Assembly (NCBI GenBank): GCA_964016885.1 | Contig: OZ024741.1 | Coordinates: forward strand, 416,207,081 to 416,271,080 | Length of the DNA stretch: 64,000 nt | Source: Eledone cirrhosa | Lineage: Eukaryota; Mollusca; Cephalopoda; Octopoda; Eledonidae | Reading direction: 5' to 3' | Shown here: positions 28,863 through 41,320 of the stretch, one piece after another | Position numbering within the stretch: the stretch's first letter is position 1 | Layout: every line of letters begins with the position of its first letter | The notes under the pieces: model-generated | The model's database searches: none | The model's input: only the letters and a program-made list of their open reading frames with translations | What the model was told of the DNA's origin: nothing | Made by a program: the position numbers and the translations under genes

Positions 28863-30717
28863 TACCTACAGATGTGTTAACCCTTTAGTTACCAACCTGG
28901 TCAACACTGACCAGGACTATTACCTACAGTTGTGTTAACCCTTTAGATTCCACCCTGGTCAACACTGACCAGGACTATAACCTACAGTTGTCTTAACCCT
29001 TTAGTTTCCAACCTGGTCAACACTGACCAGGACTATTACCTACAGCTGTGTTAACCCTTTAGTTACCAACCTGGTCAACACTAACCAGGACTATTACCTA
29101 CAGTTGTCTTAAACCATTTAGTTTCCAGCCTGGTCAACACTGACCAGGAATATTACCTACAGTTGTATTAACCCTTTAGTTACCAACCTGGTCAACACTG
29201 ACCAGGACTATTACCTACAGCTGTGTTAACCCTTTAGTTACCAACCTGGTCAACACTGACCATGACTATTACCTACAGCTGTGTTAACCCTTTAGTTACC
29301 AACCTGGTTAACACTGACCAGGACTATTACCTACAGTTGTCTTAACCCTTTAGTTACCAACCTGGTCAACACAGACCAGGACTATTACCTACAGTTGTCT
29401 TAACCCTTTAGTTACCAACCTGGTCAACACTGACCAGGACTATTACCTACAGTTGTTTTAACCCTTTAGTTACCAACCTGGTCAAAACTGACCAGCACTA
29501 TTACCTAGAGTTGTCTTAACCCTTTAGTTACCAACCTGGTCAACACTGACCAGGACTATTACCTACAGATGTGTTAACCCTTTAGTTACCAACCTGGTCA
29601 ACACTGACCAGGACTATTACCTACAGTTGTGTTAACCCTTTAGATTCCACCCTGGTCAACACTGACCAGGACTATAACCTACAGTTGTCTTAACCCTTTA
29701 GTTTCCAACCTGGTCAACACTGACCAGGACTATTACCTACAGCTGTGTTAACCCTTTAGTTACCAACCTGGTCAACACTAACCAGGACTATTACCTACAG
29801 TTGTCTTAAACCATTTAGTTTCCAGCCTGGTCAACACTGACCAGGAATATTACCTACAGTTGTATTAACCCTTTAGTTACCAACCTGGTCAACACTGACC
29901 AGGACTATTACCTACAGCTGTGTTAACCCTTTAGTTACCAACCTGGTCAACACTGACCATGACTATTACCTACAGCTGTGTTAACCCTTTAGTTACCAAC
30001 CTGGTTAACACTGACCAGGACTATTACCTACAGTTGTCTTAACCCTTTAGTTACCAACCTGGTCAACACAGACCAGGACTATTACCTACAGTTGTCTTAA
30101 CCCTTTAGTTACCAACCTGGTCAACACTGACCAGGACTTACCTACAGTTGTCTTAACCCTTTAGTTACCAACCTGGTCAACACTGACCAGGACTTTAACC
30201 TACAGTTGTCTTAACCCTTTAGTTACCAACCTGGTCAACACTGACCAGGACTTACCTACAGTTGTCTTAACCCTTTAGTTACCAACCTGGTCAACACTGA
30301 CCAGGACTTACCTACAGTTGTCTTAACCCTTTAGTTACCAACCTGGTCAACACTGACCAGGACTATTACCTACAGTTGTCTTAAACCCTTTAGTTTGCAG
30401 CCTGGTCAACACTGACCAGGACTATTACCTACAGTTGTCTTAAACCCTTTTGTTTCCAGCCTGGTCAACACTGACCAGGACTATTACCTACAGTTGTTTT
30501 AACCCTTTAGTTACCAACCTGGTCAACACTGACCAGGACTATTACCTACAGTTGTCTTAAACTCTTTAGTTTCCAGCCTGGTCAACACTGACCAGGACTA
30601 TTACCTACAGTTGTCTTAACCCTTTAGTTACCAACCTGGTCAACACTGACCATGACTATTACCTACAGTTGTCTTAACCCTTTAGTTACCAACCTGGTCA
30701 ACACTGACCAGGACTAT
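28863..30717. repeat. 1,855-bp tandem duplication, right copy
   Basis: This repeats 27,008-28,862, including the shared TTTAGTTTGCAGCC (28,540 and about 30,395), where macro-unit 3 reads TTTAGTTTCCAGCC. It ends where GGACTATCACC starts (base 30,718), the same point at which macro-unit 3 diverges from the left copy. That private G in both tandem copies shows that the substitution came before this duplication. Confidence 0.8.
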
Positions 30718-33700
30718 CACCTACAGTTTTCTCAACCCTTTAGTTACCAACCTGGTCAACACTGACCAAGACTTACCTACAGTTGTCTTAACCCTTTAGT
30801 TACCAACCTGGTCAACACTGACCTGGACTATTACTTACAGTTGTCTTAACCCTTTAGTTACCAACCTGGTCAACACTGAACAAGACTATTACCTACAGTT
30901 GTCTTAACCCTTTAGTTTCCAACCTGGTCAACACTGACCAGGACTATTACCTACAGTTGTGTTAACCCTTTAGTTTCCACCCTGGTCAACACTGACCAGG
31001 ACTATTACCTACAGTTGTCTTAACCCTTTAGTTTCCAACATGGTCAACACTGACCAAGACTATTACCTACAGTTGTCTTAACCCTTTAGTTACCAACCTG
31101 GTCAACACTGACCAGGACTATTACCTACAGTTGTCTTAACCCTTTAGTTTCCAACCTGGTCAACACTGACCAAGACTATTACCTACAGTTTTCTCAACCC
31201 TTTAGTTACCAACCTGGTCAACACTGACCAAGACTATTACCTACAGTTGTCTTAACCCTTTAGTTACCAACCTGGTCAACACTGACCAGGATTATTACCT
31301 ACAGTTGTATTAACCCTTTAGTTACCAACCTGGTCAACACTGACCAAGACTATTACCTACAGTTGTCTTAACCCTTTAGTTTCCAACCTGGTCAACACTG
31401 ACCAGCACTAGTACCTACATTTGTCTTAAACCTTTAGTTACCAACCTGGTCAACACTGACCAAGACTATTACCTACAGTTGTCTTAACCCCTTAGTTACC
31501 AACCTGGTCAACACTGACCAGGACTATTACCTACCGTTGTCTTAACCCTTTAGTTACCAATCTGGTCAACACTGACCAGGACTATTACCTACAGTTGTCT
31601 TAACCCTTTAGTTTCCAACCTGGTCAACACTGACCAAGAATATTACCTACAGATGTCTTAACCCTTTAGTTACCAACCTGGTCAACACTGACCAAGACTA
31701 TTACCTACAGTGGTCTTAACTCTTTAGTTACCAACCTGGTCAACACTGACCAGGACTACTACCTACAGTTGTCTTAACCCTTTTGTTTCTAACCTGGTCA
31801 ACACTGACCAGGACTATTACCTACAGCTGTGTTAACCCTTTAGTTACCAACCTGGTCAACACTGACCAAGACTATTACCTACAGTTGTCTTAACGCTTTA
31901 GTTTCCAACCTGGTCAACACTGACCAGGACTATTACCTACAGTTCTGTTAACCCTTTAGTTACCAACCTGGTCAAAACTGACCAGGATTATTACCTACAG
32001 TTGTCTTAACCCTTTAGTTACCAACCTGGTCAACACTGACCAGGACTTTAACCTACAGTTGTCTTAACCCTTTAGTTACCAACCTGGTCAACACTGACCA
32101 GGACTTACCTACAGTTGTCTTAACCCTTTAGTTACCAACCTGGTCAACACTGACCAGGACTTACCTACAGTTGTCTCAACCCTTTAGTTACCAACCTGGT
32201 CAACACTGACCAAGACTTACCTACAGTTGTCTTAACCCTTTAGTTACCAACCTGGTCAACACTGACCTGGACTATTACTTACAGTTGTCTTAACCCTTTA
32301 GTTACCAACCTGGTCAACACTGACCAAGACTATTACCTACAGTTGTCTTAACCATTTAGTTTCCAACCTGGTCAACACTGACCAGGACTATTACCTACAG
32401 TTGTGTTAACCCTTTAGTTTCCACCCTGGTCAACACTGATCAAGACTATTACCTACAGTTTTCTCAACCCTTTAGTTACCAACCTGGTCAACACTGACCA
32501 AGACTATTACCTACAGTTGTCTTAACCCTTTAGTTACCAACCTGGTCAACACTGACCAGGACTATTACCTACAGTTGTATTAACCCTTTAGTTACCAACC
32601 TGGTCAACACTGACCAAGACTATTACCTACAGTTGTCTTAACCCTTTAGTTTCCAACCTGGTCAACACTGACCAGCACTAGTACCTACAGTTGTCTTAAC
32701 CCTTTAGTTACCAACCTGGTCAACACTGACCAAGACTATTATCTACAGTTGTCTTAACCCCTTAGTTACCAACCTGGTCAACACTGACCAGGACTATTAC
32801 CTACCGTTGTCTTAACCCTTTAGTTACCAACCTGGTCAACACTGACCAGGACTATTACCTACAGTTGTCTTAACCCTTTAGTTTCCAACCTGGTCAACAC
32901 TGACCAAGACTATTACCTACAGTTGTCTTAACCCTTTAGTTACCAACCTGGTCAACACTGACCAAGACTATTACCTACAGTTGTCTTAAACCCTTTAGTT
33001 TCCAGCCTGGTCAACACTGACCAAGACTATTACCTACAGTTGTCTTAAACCCTTTAGTTTCCAACCTGGTCAACACTGACCAGGACTACTACCTACAGTT
33101 GTCTTAACCCTTTAGTTTCTAACCTGGTCAACACTGACCAGGACTATTACCTACAGCTGTGTTAACCCTTTAGTTACCAACCTGGTCAACACAAACCAGG
33201 ACTATTACCTACAGTTGTCTTAATCCTTTAGTTTCCAACCTGGTCAACACTGACCAGGACTATTACCTACAGTTGTCTTAACCCTTTAGTTACCAACCTA
33301 GTCAACACTAACCAGGACTATTAACTACAGTTGTCTTAACCCTTTAGTTACCAACCTGGTCAACACTGACCAAGACTATTACCTACAGTTGTCTTAACCC
33401 TTTAGTTACCAACCTGGTCAACACTGACCGGGACTATTACCTACAGTTGTCTTAACCCTTTAGTTTCCAACCTGGTCAACACTGACCAGGACTATTACCT
33501 ACAGCTGTGTTAACCCTTTAGTTACCAACCTGGTCAACACAGACCAGGACTATTACCTACAGTTGTCTTAACCCTTTAGTTTCCAACCTGGTCAACACTG
33601 ACCAGGACTATTACCTACAGTTGTCTTAACCCTTTAGTTACCAACCTGGTCAACACTGACCAGGACTATTACCTACAGTTGTTTTAACCCTTTAGTTACC

Positions 33701-33779
33701 AACCTGGTCAACACTGACCAGCACTATTACCTAGAGTTGTCTTAACCCTTTAGTTACCAACCTGGTCAACACTGACCAT
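29728..33779. repeat. 4,052-bp tandem duplication, left copy
   Basis: Identity to the right copy starts at 29,728, immediately after the mismatch CCAGGAC/CCATGAC, and continues at a constant offset of 4,052. The few differences I noticed are GGATTATT near 31,290, AGATGTCTT near 31,651, and single bases matching the right copy's TTGTGTTAACC, TTGTCGTAACC and GGTCGACAC. That is about five changes in four kilobases. This block straddles the boundary of macro-units 1 and 2, so it is another way of seeing the same history. Confidence 0.85.
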
Positions 33780-36042
33780 GACTATTACCTACAGCTGTGT
33801 TAACCCTTTAGTTACCAACCTGGTCAACACTAACCAGGACTATTACCTACAGTTGTCTTAAACCATTTAGTTTCCAGCCTGGTCAACACTGACCAGGAAT
33901 ATTACCTACAGTTGTATTAACCCTTTAGTTACCAACCTGGTCAACACTGACCAGGACTATTACCTACAGCTGTGTTAACCCTTTAGTTACCAACCTGGTC
34001 AACACTGACCATGACTATTACCTACAGCTGTGTTAACCCTTTAGTTACCAACCTGGTTAACACTGACCAGGACTATTACCTACAGTTGTCTTAACCCTTT
34101 AGTTACCAACCTGGTCAACACAGACCAGGACTATTACCTACAGTTGTCTTAACCCTTTAGTTACCAACCTGGTCAACACTGACCAGGACTTACCTACAGT
34201 TGTCTTAACCCTTTAGTTACCAACCTGGTCAACACTGACCAGGACTTTAACCTACAGTTGTCTTAACCCTTTAGTTACCAACCTGGTCAACACTGACCAG
34301 GACTTACCTACAGTTGTCTTAACCCTTTAGTTACCAACCTGGTCAACACTGACCAGGACTTACCTACAGTTGTCTTAACCCTTTAGTTACCAACCTGGTC
34401 AACACTGACCAGGACTATTACCTACAGTTGTCTTAAACCCTTTAGTTTGCAGCCTGGTCAACACTGACCAGGACTATTACCTACAGTTGTCTTAAACCCT
34501 TTTGTTTCCAGCCTGGTCAACACTGACCAGGACTATTACCTACAGTTGTTTTAACCCTTTAGTTACCAACCTGGTCAACACTGACCAGGACTATTACCTA
34601 CAGTTGTCTTAAACTCTTTAGTTTCCAGCCTGGTCAACACTGACCAGGACTATTACCTACAGTTGTCTTAACCCTTTAGTTACCAACCTGGTCAACACTG
34701 ACCATGACTATTACCTACAGTTGTCTTAACCCTTTAGTTACCAACCTGGTCAACACTGACCAGGACTATCACCTACAGTTTTCTCAACCCTTTAGTTACC
34801 AACCTGGTCAACACTGACCAAGACTTACCTACAGTTGTCTTAACCCTTTAGTTACCAACCTGGTCAACACTGACCTGGACTATTACTTACAGTTGTCGTA
34901 ACCCTTTAGTTACCAACCTGGTCAACACTGAACAAGACTATTACCTACAGTTGTCTTAACCCTTTAGTTTCCAACCTGGTCAACACTGACCAGGACTATT
35001 ACCTACAGTTGTGTTAACCCTTTAGTTTCCACCCTGGTCAACACTGACCAGGACTATTACCTACAGTTGTGTTAACCCTTTAGTTTCCAACATGGTCAAC
35101 ACTGACCAAGACTATTACCTACAGTTGTCTTAACCCTTTAGTTACCAACCTGGTCAACACTGACCAGGACTATTACCTACAGTTGTCTTAACCCTTTAGT
35201 TTCCAACCTGGTCAACACTGACCAAGACTATTACCTACAGTTTTCTCAACCCTTTAGTTACCAACCTGGTCAACACTGACCAAGACTATTACCTACAGTT
35301 GTCTTAACCCTTTAGTTACCAACCTGGTCAACACTGACCAGGACTATTACCTACAGTTGTATTAACCCTTTAGTTACCAACCTGGTCAACACTGACCAAG
35401 ACTATTACCTACAGTTGTCTTAACCCTTTAGTTTCCAACCTGGTCGACACTGACCAGCACTAGTACCTACATTTGTCTTAAACCTTTAGTTACCAACCTG
35501 GTCAACACTGACCAAGACTATTACCTACAGTTGTCTTAACCCCTTAGTTACCAACCTGGTCAACACTGACCAGGACTATTACCTACCGTTGTCTTAACCC
35601 TTTAGTTACCAATCTGGTCAACACTGACCAGGACTATTACCTACAGTTGTCTTAACCCTTTAGTTTCCAACCTGGTCAACACTGACCAAGAATATTACCT
35701 ACAGTTGTCTTAACCCTTTAGTTACCAACCTGGTCAACACTGACCAAGACTATTACCTACAGTGGTCTTAACTCTTTAGTTACCAACCTGGTCAACACTG
35801 ACCAGGACTACTACCTACAGTTGTCTTAACCCTTTTGTTTCTAACCTGGTCAACACTGACCAGGACTATTACCTACAGCTGTGTTAACCCTTTAGTTACC
35901 AACCTGGTCAACACTGACCAAGACTATTACCTACAGTTGTCTTAACGCTTTAGTTTCCAACCTGGTCAACACTGACCAGGACTATTACCTACAGTTCTGT
36001 TAACCCTTTAGTTACCAACCTGGTCAAAACTGACCAGGATTA
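31991..36042. repeat. Macro-unit 2 (4,052 bp, internally deleted)
   Basis: The left part, to about 33,806, matches the start of unit 1 at offset 8,865 (ACACAAACC 33,191, TGACCGGG 33,429). At 33,780-33,806 it jumps to sequence matching unit 1 from 29,728 onward at offset 4,052 (GGAATATT 29,845 to 33,897; CCTGGA 30,822 to 34,874; CATGGTC 31,039 to 35,091; TACATTTG 31,416 to 35,468). Unit 2 therefore lacks what unit 1 holds from about 24,940 to 29,750, a net 4,813 bp. Private changes include TTGTCGTAACC near 34,898 and GGTCGACAC near 35,444. Confidence 0.82.
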
Positions 36043-37831
36043 TTACCTACAGTTGTCTTAACCCTTTAGTTACCAACCTGGTCAACACTGACCAGGACTT
36101 TAACCTACAGTTGTCTTAACCCTTTAGTTACCAACCTGGTCAACACTGACCAGGACTTACCTACAGTTGTCTTAACCCTTTAGTTACCAACCTGGTCAAC
36201 ACTGACCAGGACTTACCTACAGTTGTCTCAACCCTTTAGTTACCAACCTGGTCAACACTGACCAAGACTTACCTACAGTTGTCTTAACCCTTTAGTTACC
36301 AACCTGGTCAACACTGACCTGGACTATTACTTACAGTTGTCTTAACCCTTTAGTTACCAACCTGGTCAACACTGACCAAGACTATTACCTACAGTTGTCT
36401 TAACCATTTAGTTTCCAACCTGGTCAACACTGACCAGGACTATTACCTACAGTTGTGTTAACCCTTTAGTTTCCACCCTGGTCAACACTGATCAAGACTA
36501 TTACCTACAGTTTTCTCAACCCTTTAGTTACCAACCTGGTCAACACTGACCAAGACTATTACCTACAGTTGTCTTAACCCTTTAGTTACCAACCTGGTCA
36601 ACACTGACCAGGACTATTACCTACAGTTGTATTAACCCTTTAGTTACCAACCTGGTCAACACTGACCAAGACTATTACCTACAGTTGTCTTAACCCTTTA
36701 GTTTCCAACCTGGTCAACACTGACCAGCACTAGTACCTACAGTTGTCTTAACCCTTTAGTTACCAACCTGGTCAACACTGACCAAGACTATTATCTACAG
36801 TTGTCTTAACCCCTTAGTTACCAACCTGGTCAACACTGACCAGGACTATTACCTACCGTTGTCTTAACCCTTTAGTTACCAACCTGGTCAACACTGACCA
36901 GGACTATTACCTACAGTTGTCTTAACCCTTTAGTTTCCAACCTGGTCAACACTGACCAAGACTATTACCTACAGTTGTCTTAACCCTTTAGTTACCAACC
37001 TGGTCAACACTGACCAAGACTATTACCTACAGTTGTCTTAAACCCTTTAGTTTCCAGCCTGGTCAACACTGACCAAGACTATTACCTACAGTTGTCTTAA
37101 ACCCTTTAGTTTCCAACCTGGTCAACACTGACCAGGACTACTACCTACAGTTGTCTTAACCCTTTAGTTTCTAACCTGGTCAACACTGACCAGGACTATT
37201 ACCTACAGCTGTGTTAACCCTTTAGTTACCAACCTGGTCAACACAAACCAGGACTATTACCTACAGTTGTCTTAATCCTTTAGTTTCCAACCTGGTCAAC
37301 ACTGACCAGGACTATTACCTACAGTTGTCTTAACCCTTTAGTTACCAACCTAGTCAACACTAACCAGGACTATTAACTACAGTTGTCTTAACCCTTTAGT
37401 TACCAACCTGGTCAACACTGACCAAGACTATTACCTACAGTTGTCTTAACCCTTTAGTTACCAACCTGGTCAACACTGACCGGGACTATTACCTACAGTT
37501 GTCTTAACCCTTTAGTTTCCAACCTGGTCAACACTGACCAGGACTATTACCTACAGCTGTGTTAACCCTTTAGTTACCAACCTGGTCAACACAGACCAGG
37601 ACTATTACCTACAGTTGTCTTAACCCTTTAGTTTCCAACCTGGTCAACACTGACCAGGACTATTACCTACAGTTGTCTTAACCCTTTAGTTACCAACCTG
37701 GTCAACACTGACCAGGACTATTACCTACAGTTGTTTTAACCCTTTAGTTACCAACCTGGTCAACACTGACCAGCACTATTACCTAGAGTTGTCTTAACCC
37801 TTTAGTTACCAACCTGGTCAACACTGACCAT
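33780..37831. repeat. 4,052-bp tandem duplication, right copy
   Basis: This lies directly after its partner. Identity runs on 27 bases beyond the unit (to 37,858), where the right copy reads TTAACCCCTTAG and then CCTGGTTAAC instead of TTAACCCTTTAG and CCTGGTCAAC. These 27 bases of shared sequence at the join (33,780-33,806) are the expected footprint of an unequal crossover inside a monomer. Markers 4,052 from their partners include CCTGGA 34,874 and 36,318, CATGGTC 35,091, TACATTTG 35,468, ACACAAACC 37,243 and TGACCGGG 37,481. Confidence 0.85.
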
Positions 37832-38160
37832 GACTATTACCTACAGCTGTGTTAACCCCTTAGTTACCAACCTGGTTAACACTGACCAGGACTATTACCT
37901 ACAGTTGTCTTAACCCTTTAGTTACCAACCTGGTCAACACAGACCAGGACTATTACCTACAGTTGTCTTAACCCTTTAGTTTCCAACCTGGTCAACACTG
38001 ACCATGACTATTACCTACAGTTGTCTTAACCCTTTAGTTACCAACCTGGTCAACACTGACCAGGACTTACCTACAGTTGTCTTAACCCTTTAGTTACCAA
38101 CCTGGTCAACACTGACCAGGACTTTAACCTACAGTTGTCTTAACCCTTTAGTTACCAACC

Positions 38161-38276
38161 TGGTCAACACTGACCATGACTATTACCTACAGTTGTCTTA
38201 ACCCTTTAGTTACCAACCTGGTCAACACTGACCAGGACTTTAACCTACAGTTGTCTTAACCCTTTAGTTACCAACC
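38161..38276. repeat. Two-monomer (116-bp) insertion in macro-unit 3
   Basis: Macro-unit 1 has one CTTTAACC monomer before the ATATACCC monomer. Macro-unit 3 reads CTTTAACC, then a CCATGACTATT monomer, then CTTTAACC again. The offset to unit 1 changes from 12,917 to 13,033 exactly here. The smallest exchange step seen in the array is thus one or two monomers. Placement within the run is ambiguous by one period. Confidence 0.75.
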
Positions 38277-39926
38277 TGGTCAACACTGACCAGGACTATT
38301 ACCTACAGTTGTCATATACCCTTTAGTTTCCAGCCTGGTCAACACTGACCAGGACTATTACCTACAGTTGTCTTAAACCCTTTAGTTTCCAGCCTGGTCA
38401 ACACTGACCAGGACTATTACCTACAGTTGTTTTAACCCTTTAGTTACCAACCTGGTCAACACTGACCAGGACAATTACCTACAGTTGTCTTAAACCCTTT
38501 AGTTTCCAGCCTGGTCAAAACTGACCAGGACTATTACCTACAGTTGTTTTAACCCTTTAGTTACCAACCTGGTCAACACTGACCATGACTATTACCTACA
38601 GTTGTCTTAACCCTTTAGTTACCAACCTGGTCAACACTGACCAGGACTATTACCTACAGTTTTCTCAACCCTTTAGTTACCAACCTGGTCAACACTGACC
38701 AAGACTTACCTACAGTTGTCTTAACCCTTTAGTTACCAACCTGGTCAACACTGACCTGGACTATTACTTACAGTTGTCTTAACCCTTTAGTTACCAACCT
38801 GGTCAACACTGACCAGCACTAGTACCTACAGTTGTCTTAACCCTTTAGTTACCAACCTGGTCAACACTGACCAGGACTATTACCTACAGTTGTATTAACC
38901 CTTTAGTTACCAACCTGGTCAACACTGACCAAGACTATTACCTACAGTTGTCTTAACCCTTTAGTTTCCAACCTGGTCAACACTGACCAGCACTAGTACC
39001 TACAGTTGTCTTAACCCTTTAGTTACCAACCTGGTCAACACTGACCAAGACTATTATCTACAGTTGTCTTAACCCCTTAGTTACCAACCTGGTCAACACT
39101 GACCAGGACTATTACCTACCGTTGTCTTAACCCTTTAGTTACCAACCTGGTCAACACTGACCAGTACTATTACCTATAGTTGTCTTAACCCTTTAGTTTC
39201 CAACCTGGTCAACACTGACCAAGACTATTACCTACAGTTGTCTTAACCCTTTAGTTACCAACCTGGTCAACACTGACCAAGACTATTACCTACAGTTGTC
39301 TTAACCGTTTAGTTTCCAACCTGGTCAACACTGACCAGGACTACTACCTACAGTTGTCTTAACCCTTTAGTTTCTAACCTGGTCAACACTGACCAGGACT
39401 ATTACCTACAGCTGTGTTAACCCTTTAGTTACCAACCTGGTCAACACAAACCAGGACTATTACCTACAGTTGACTTAATCCTTTAGTTTCCAACCTGGTC
39501 AACACTGACCTGGACTATTACCTACAGTTGTCTTAACCCTTTAGTTACCAACCTGGTCAACACTGACCAGGACTATTACCTACAGTTGTTTTAACCCTTT
39601 AGTTACCAACCTGGTCAACACTGACCAGGACTATTAACTACAGTTGTCTTAACCCTTTAGTTACCAACCTGGTCAACACTGACCAAGACTATTACCTACA
39701 GTTGTCTTAACCCTTTAGTTACCAACCTGGTCAACACTGACCAGGACTATTACCTACAGTTGTCTTAACCCTTTAGTTTCCAACCTGGTCAACACTGACC
39801 AGGACTATTACCTACAGCTGTGTTAACCCTTTAGTTACCAACCTGGTCAACACAGACCAGGACTATTACCTACAGTTGTCTTAACCCTTTAGTTTCCAAC
39901 CTGGTCAACACTGACCAGGACTATTA

Positions 39927-41320
39927 CCTACAGTTGTCTTAACCCTTTAGTTACCAACCTGGTCAACACTGACCAGGACTATTACCTACAGTTGTTTTAA
40001 CCCTTTAGTTACCAACCTGGTCAAAACTGACCAGCACTATTACCTAGAGTTGTCTTAACCCTTTAGTTACCAACCTGGTCAACACTGACCAGGACTATTA
40101 CCTACAGATGTGTTAACCCTTTAGTTACCAACCTGGTCAACACTGACCAGGACTATTACCTACAGTTGTGTTAACCCTTTAGATTCCACCCTGGTCAACA
40201 CTGACCAGGACTATAACCTACAGTTGTCTTAACCCTTTAGTTTCCAACCTGGTCAACACTGACCAGGACTATTACCTACAGCTGTGTTAACCCTTTAGTT
40301 ACCAACCTGGTCAACACTAACCAGGACTATTACCTACAGTTGTCTTAAACCATTTAGTTTCCAGCCTGGTCAACACTGACCAGGAATATTACCTACAGTT
40401 GTATTAACCCTTTAGTTACCAACCTGGTCAACACTGACCAGGACTATTACCTACAGCTGTGTTAACCCTTTAGTTACCAACCTGGTCAACACTGACCATG
40501 ACTATTACCTACAGCTGTGTTAACCCTTTAGTTACCAACCTGGTTAACACTGACCAGGACTATTACCTACAGTTGTCTTAACCCTTTAGTTACCAACCTG
40601 GTCAACACAGACCAGGACTATTACCTACAGTTGTCTTAACCCTTTAGTTACCAACCTGGTCAACACTGACCAGGACTATTACCTACAGTTGTTTTAACCC
40701 TTTAGTTACCAACCTGGTCAAAACTGACCAGCACTATTACCTAGAGTTGTCTTAACCCTTTAGTTACCAACCTGGTCAACACTGACCAGGACTATTACCT
40801 ACAGATGTGTTAACCCTTTAGTTACCAACCTGGTCAACACTGACCAGGACTATTACCTACAGTTGTGTTAACCCTTTAGATTCCACCCTGGTCAACACTG
40901 ACCAGGACTATAACCTACAGTTGTCTTAACCCTTTAGTTTCCAACCTGGTCAACACTGACCAGGACTATTACCTACAGCTGTGTTAACCCTTTAGTTACC
41001 AACCTGGTCAACACTAACCAGGACTATTACCTACAGTTGTCTTAAACCATTTAGTTTCCAGCCTGGTCAACACTGACCAGGAATATTACCTACAGTTGTA
41101 TTAACCCTTTAGTTACCAACCTGGTCAACACTGACCAGGACTATTACCTACAGCTGTGTTAACCCTTTAGTTACCAACCTGGTCAACACTGACCATGACT
41201 ATTACCTACAGCTGTGTTAACCCTTTAGTTACCAACCTGGTTAACACTGACCAGGACTATTACCTACAGTTGTCTTAACCCTTTAGTTACCAACCTGGTC
41301 AACACAGACCAGGACTATTA
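39927..41320. repeat. 697-bp, 12-monomer higher-order repeat, pair in macro-unit 3
   Basis: CAGATGTG lies at 40,107 and 40,804, 697 apart. Both the sub-order of variants and the single 59-bp monomer match the pair in macro-unit 1 at offset 13,091. The pair therefore existed before units 1 and 3 were copied, whereas the 1,855-bp duplication did not have to. Outer edges are approximate because flanking monomers are near consensus. Confidence 0.82.

Larger units (their letters stand above)
23126..31990. repeat. Macro-unit 1 (8,865 bp)
   Basis: This is the first and fullest of three related units. Its left edge is where identity to 36,043 begins. It ends just after a distinctive pair of monomers, TTCTGTTAACCC then CAAAACTGACCAGGATTATT, which also close units 2 and 3 (about 36,000-36,042 and 43,180-43,230). 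Markers inside include TGACCGGGAC 24,564, ACACAAACC 24,326, ATATACCC 25,281, CAGATGTG at 27,016, 27,713, 28,871 and 29,568, CATGGTC 31,039 and TACATTTGTC 31,416. The TGACCGGG mark recurs at 33,429 and 37,481, giving offsets 8,865 and 12,917. Confidence 0.82.
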
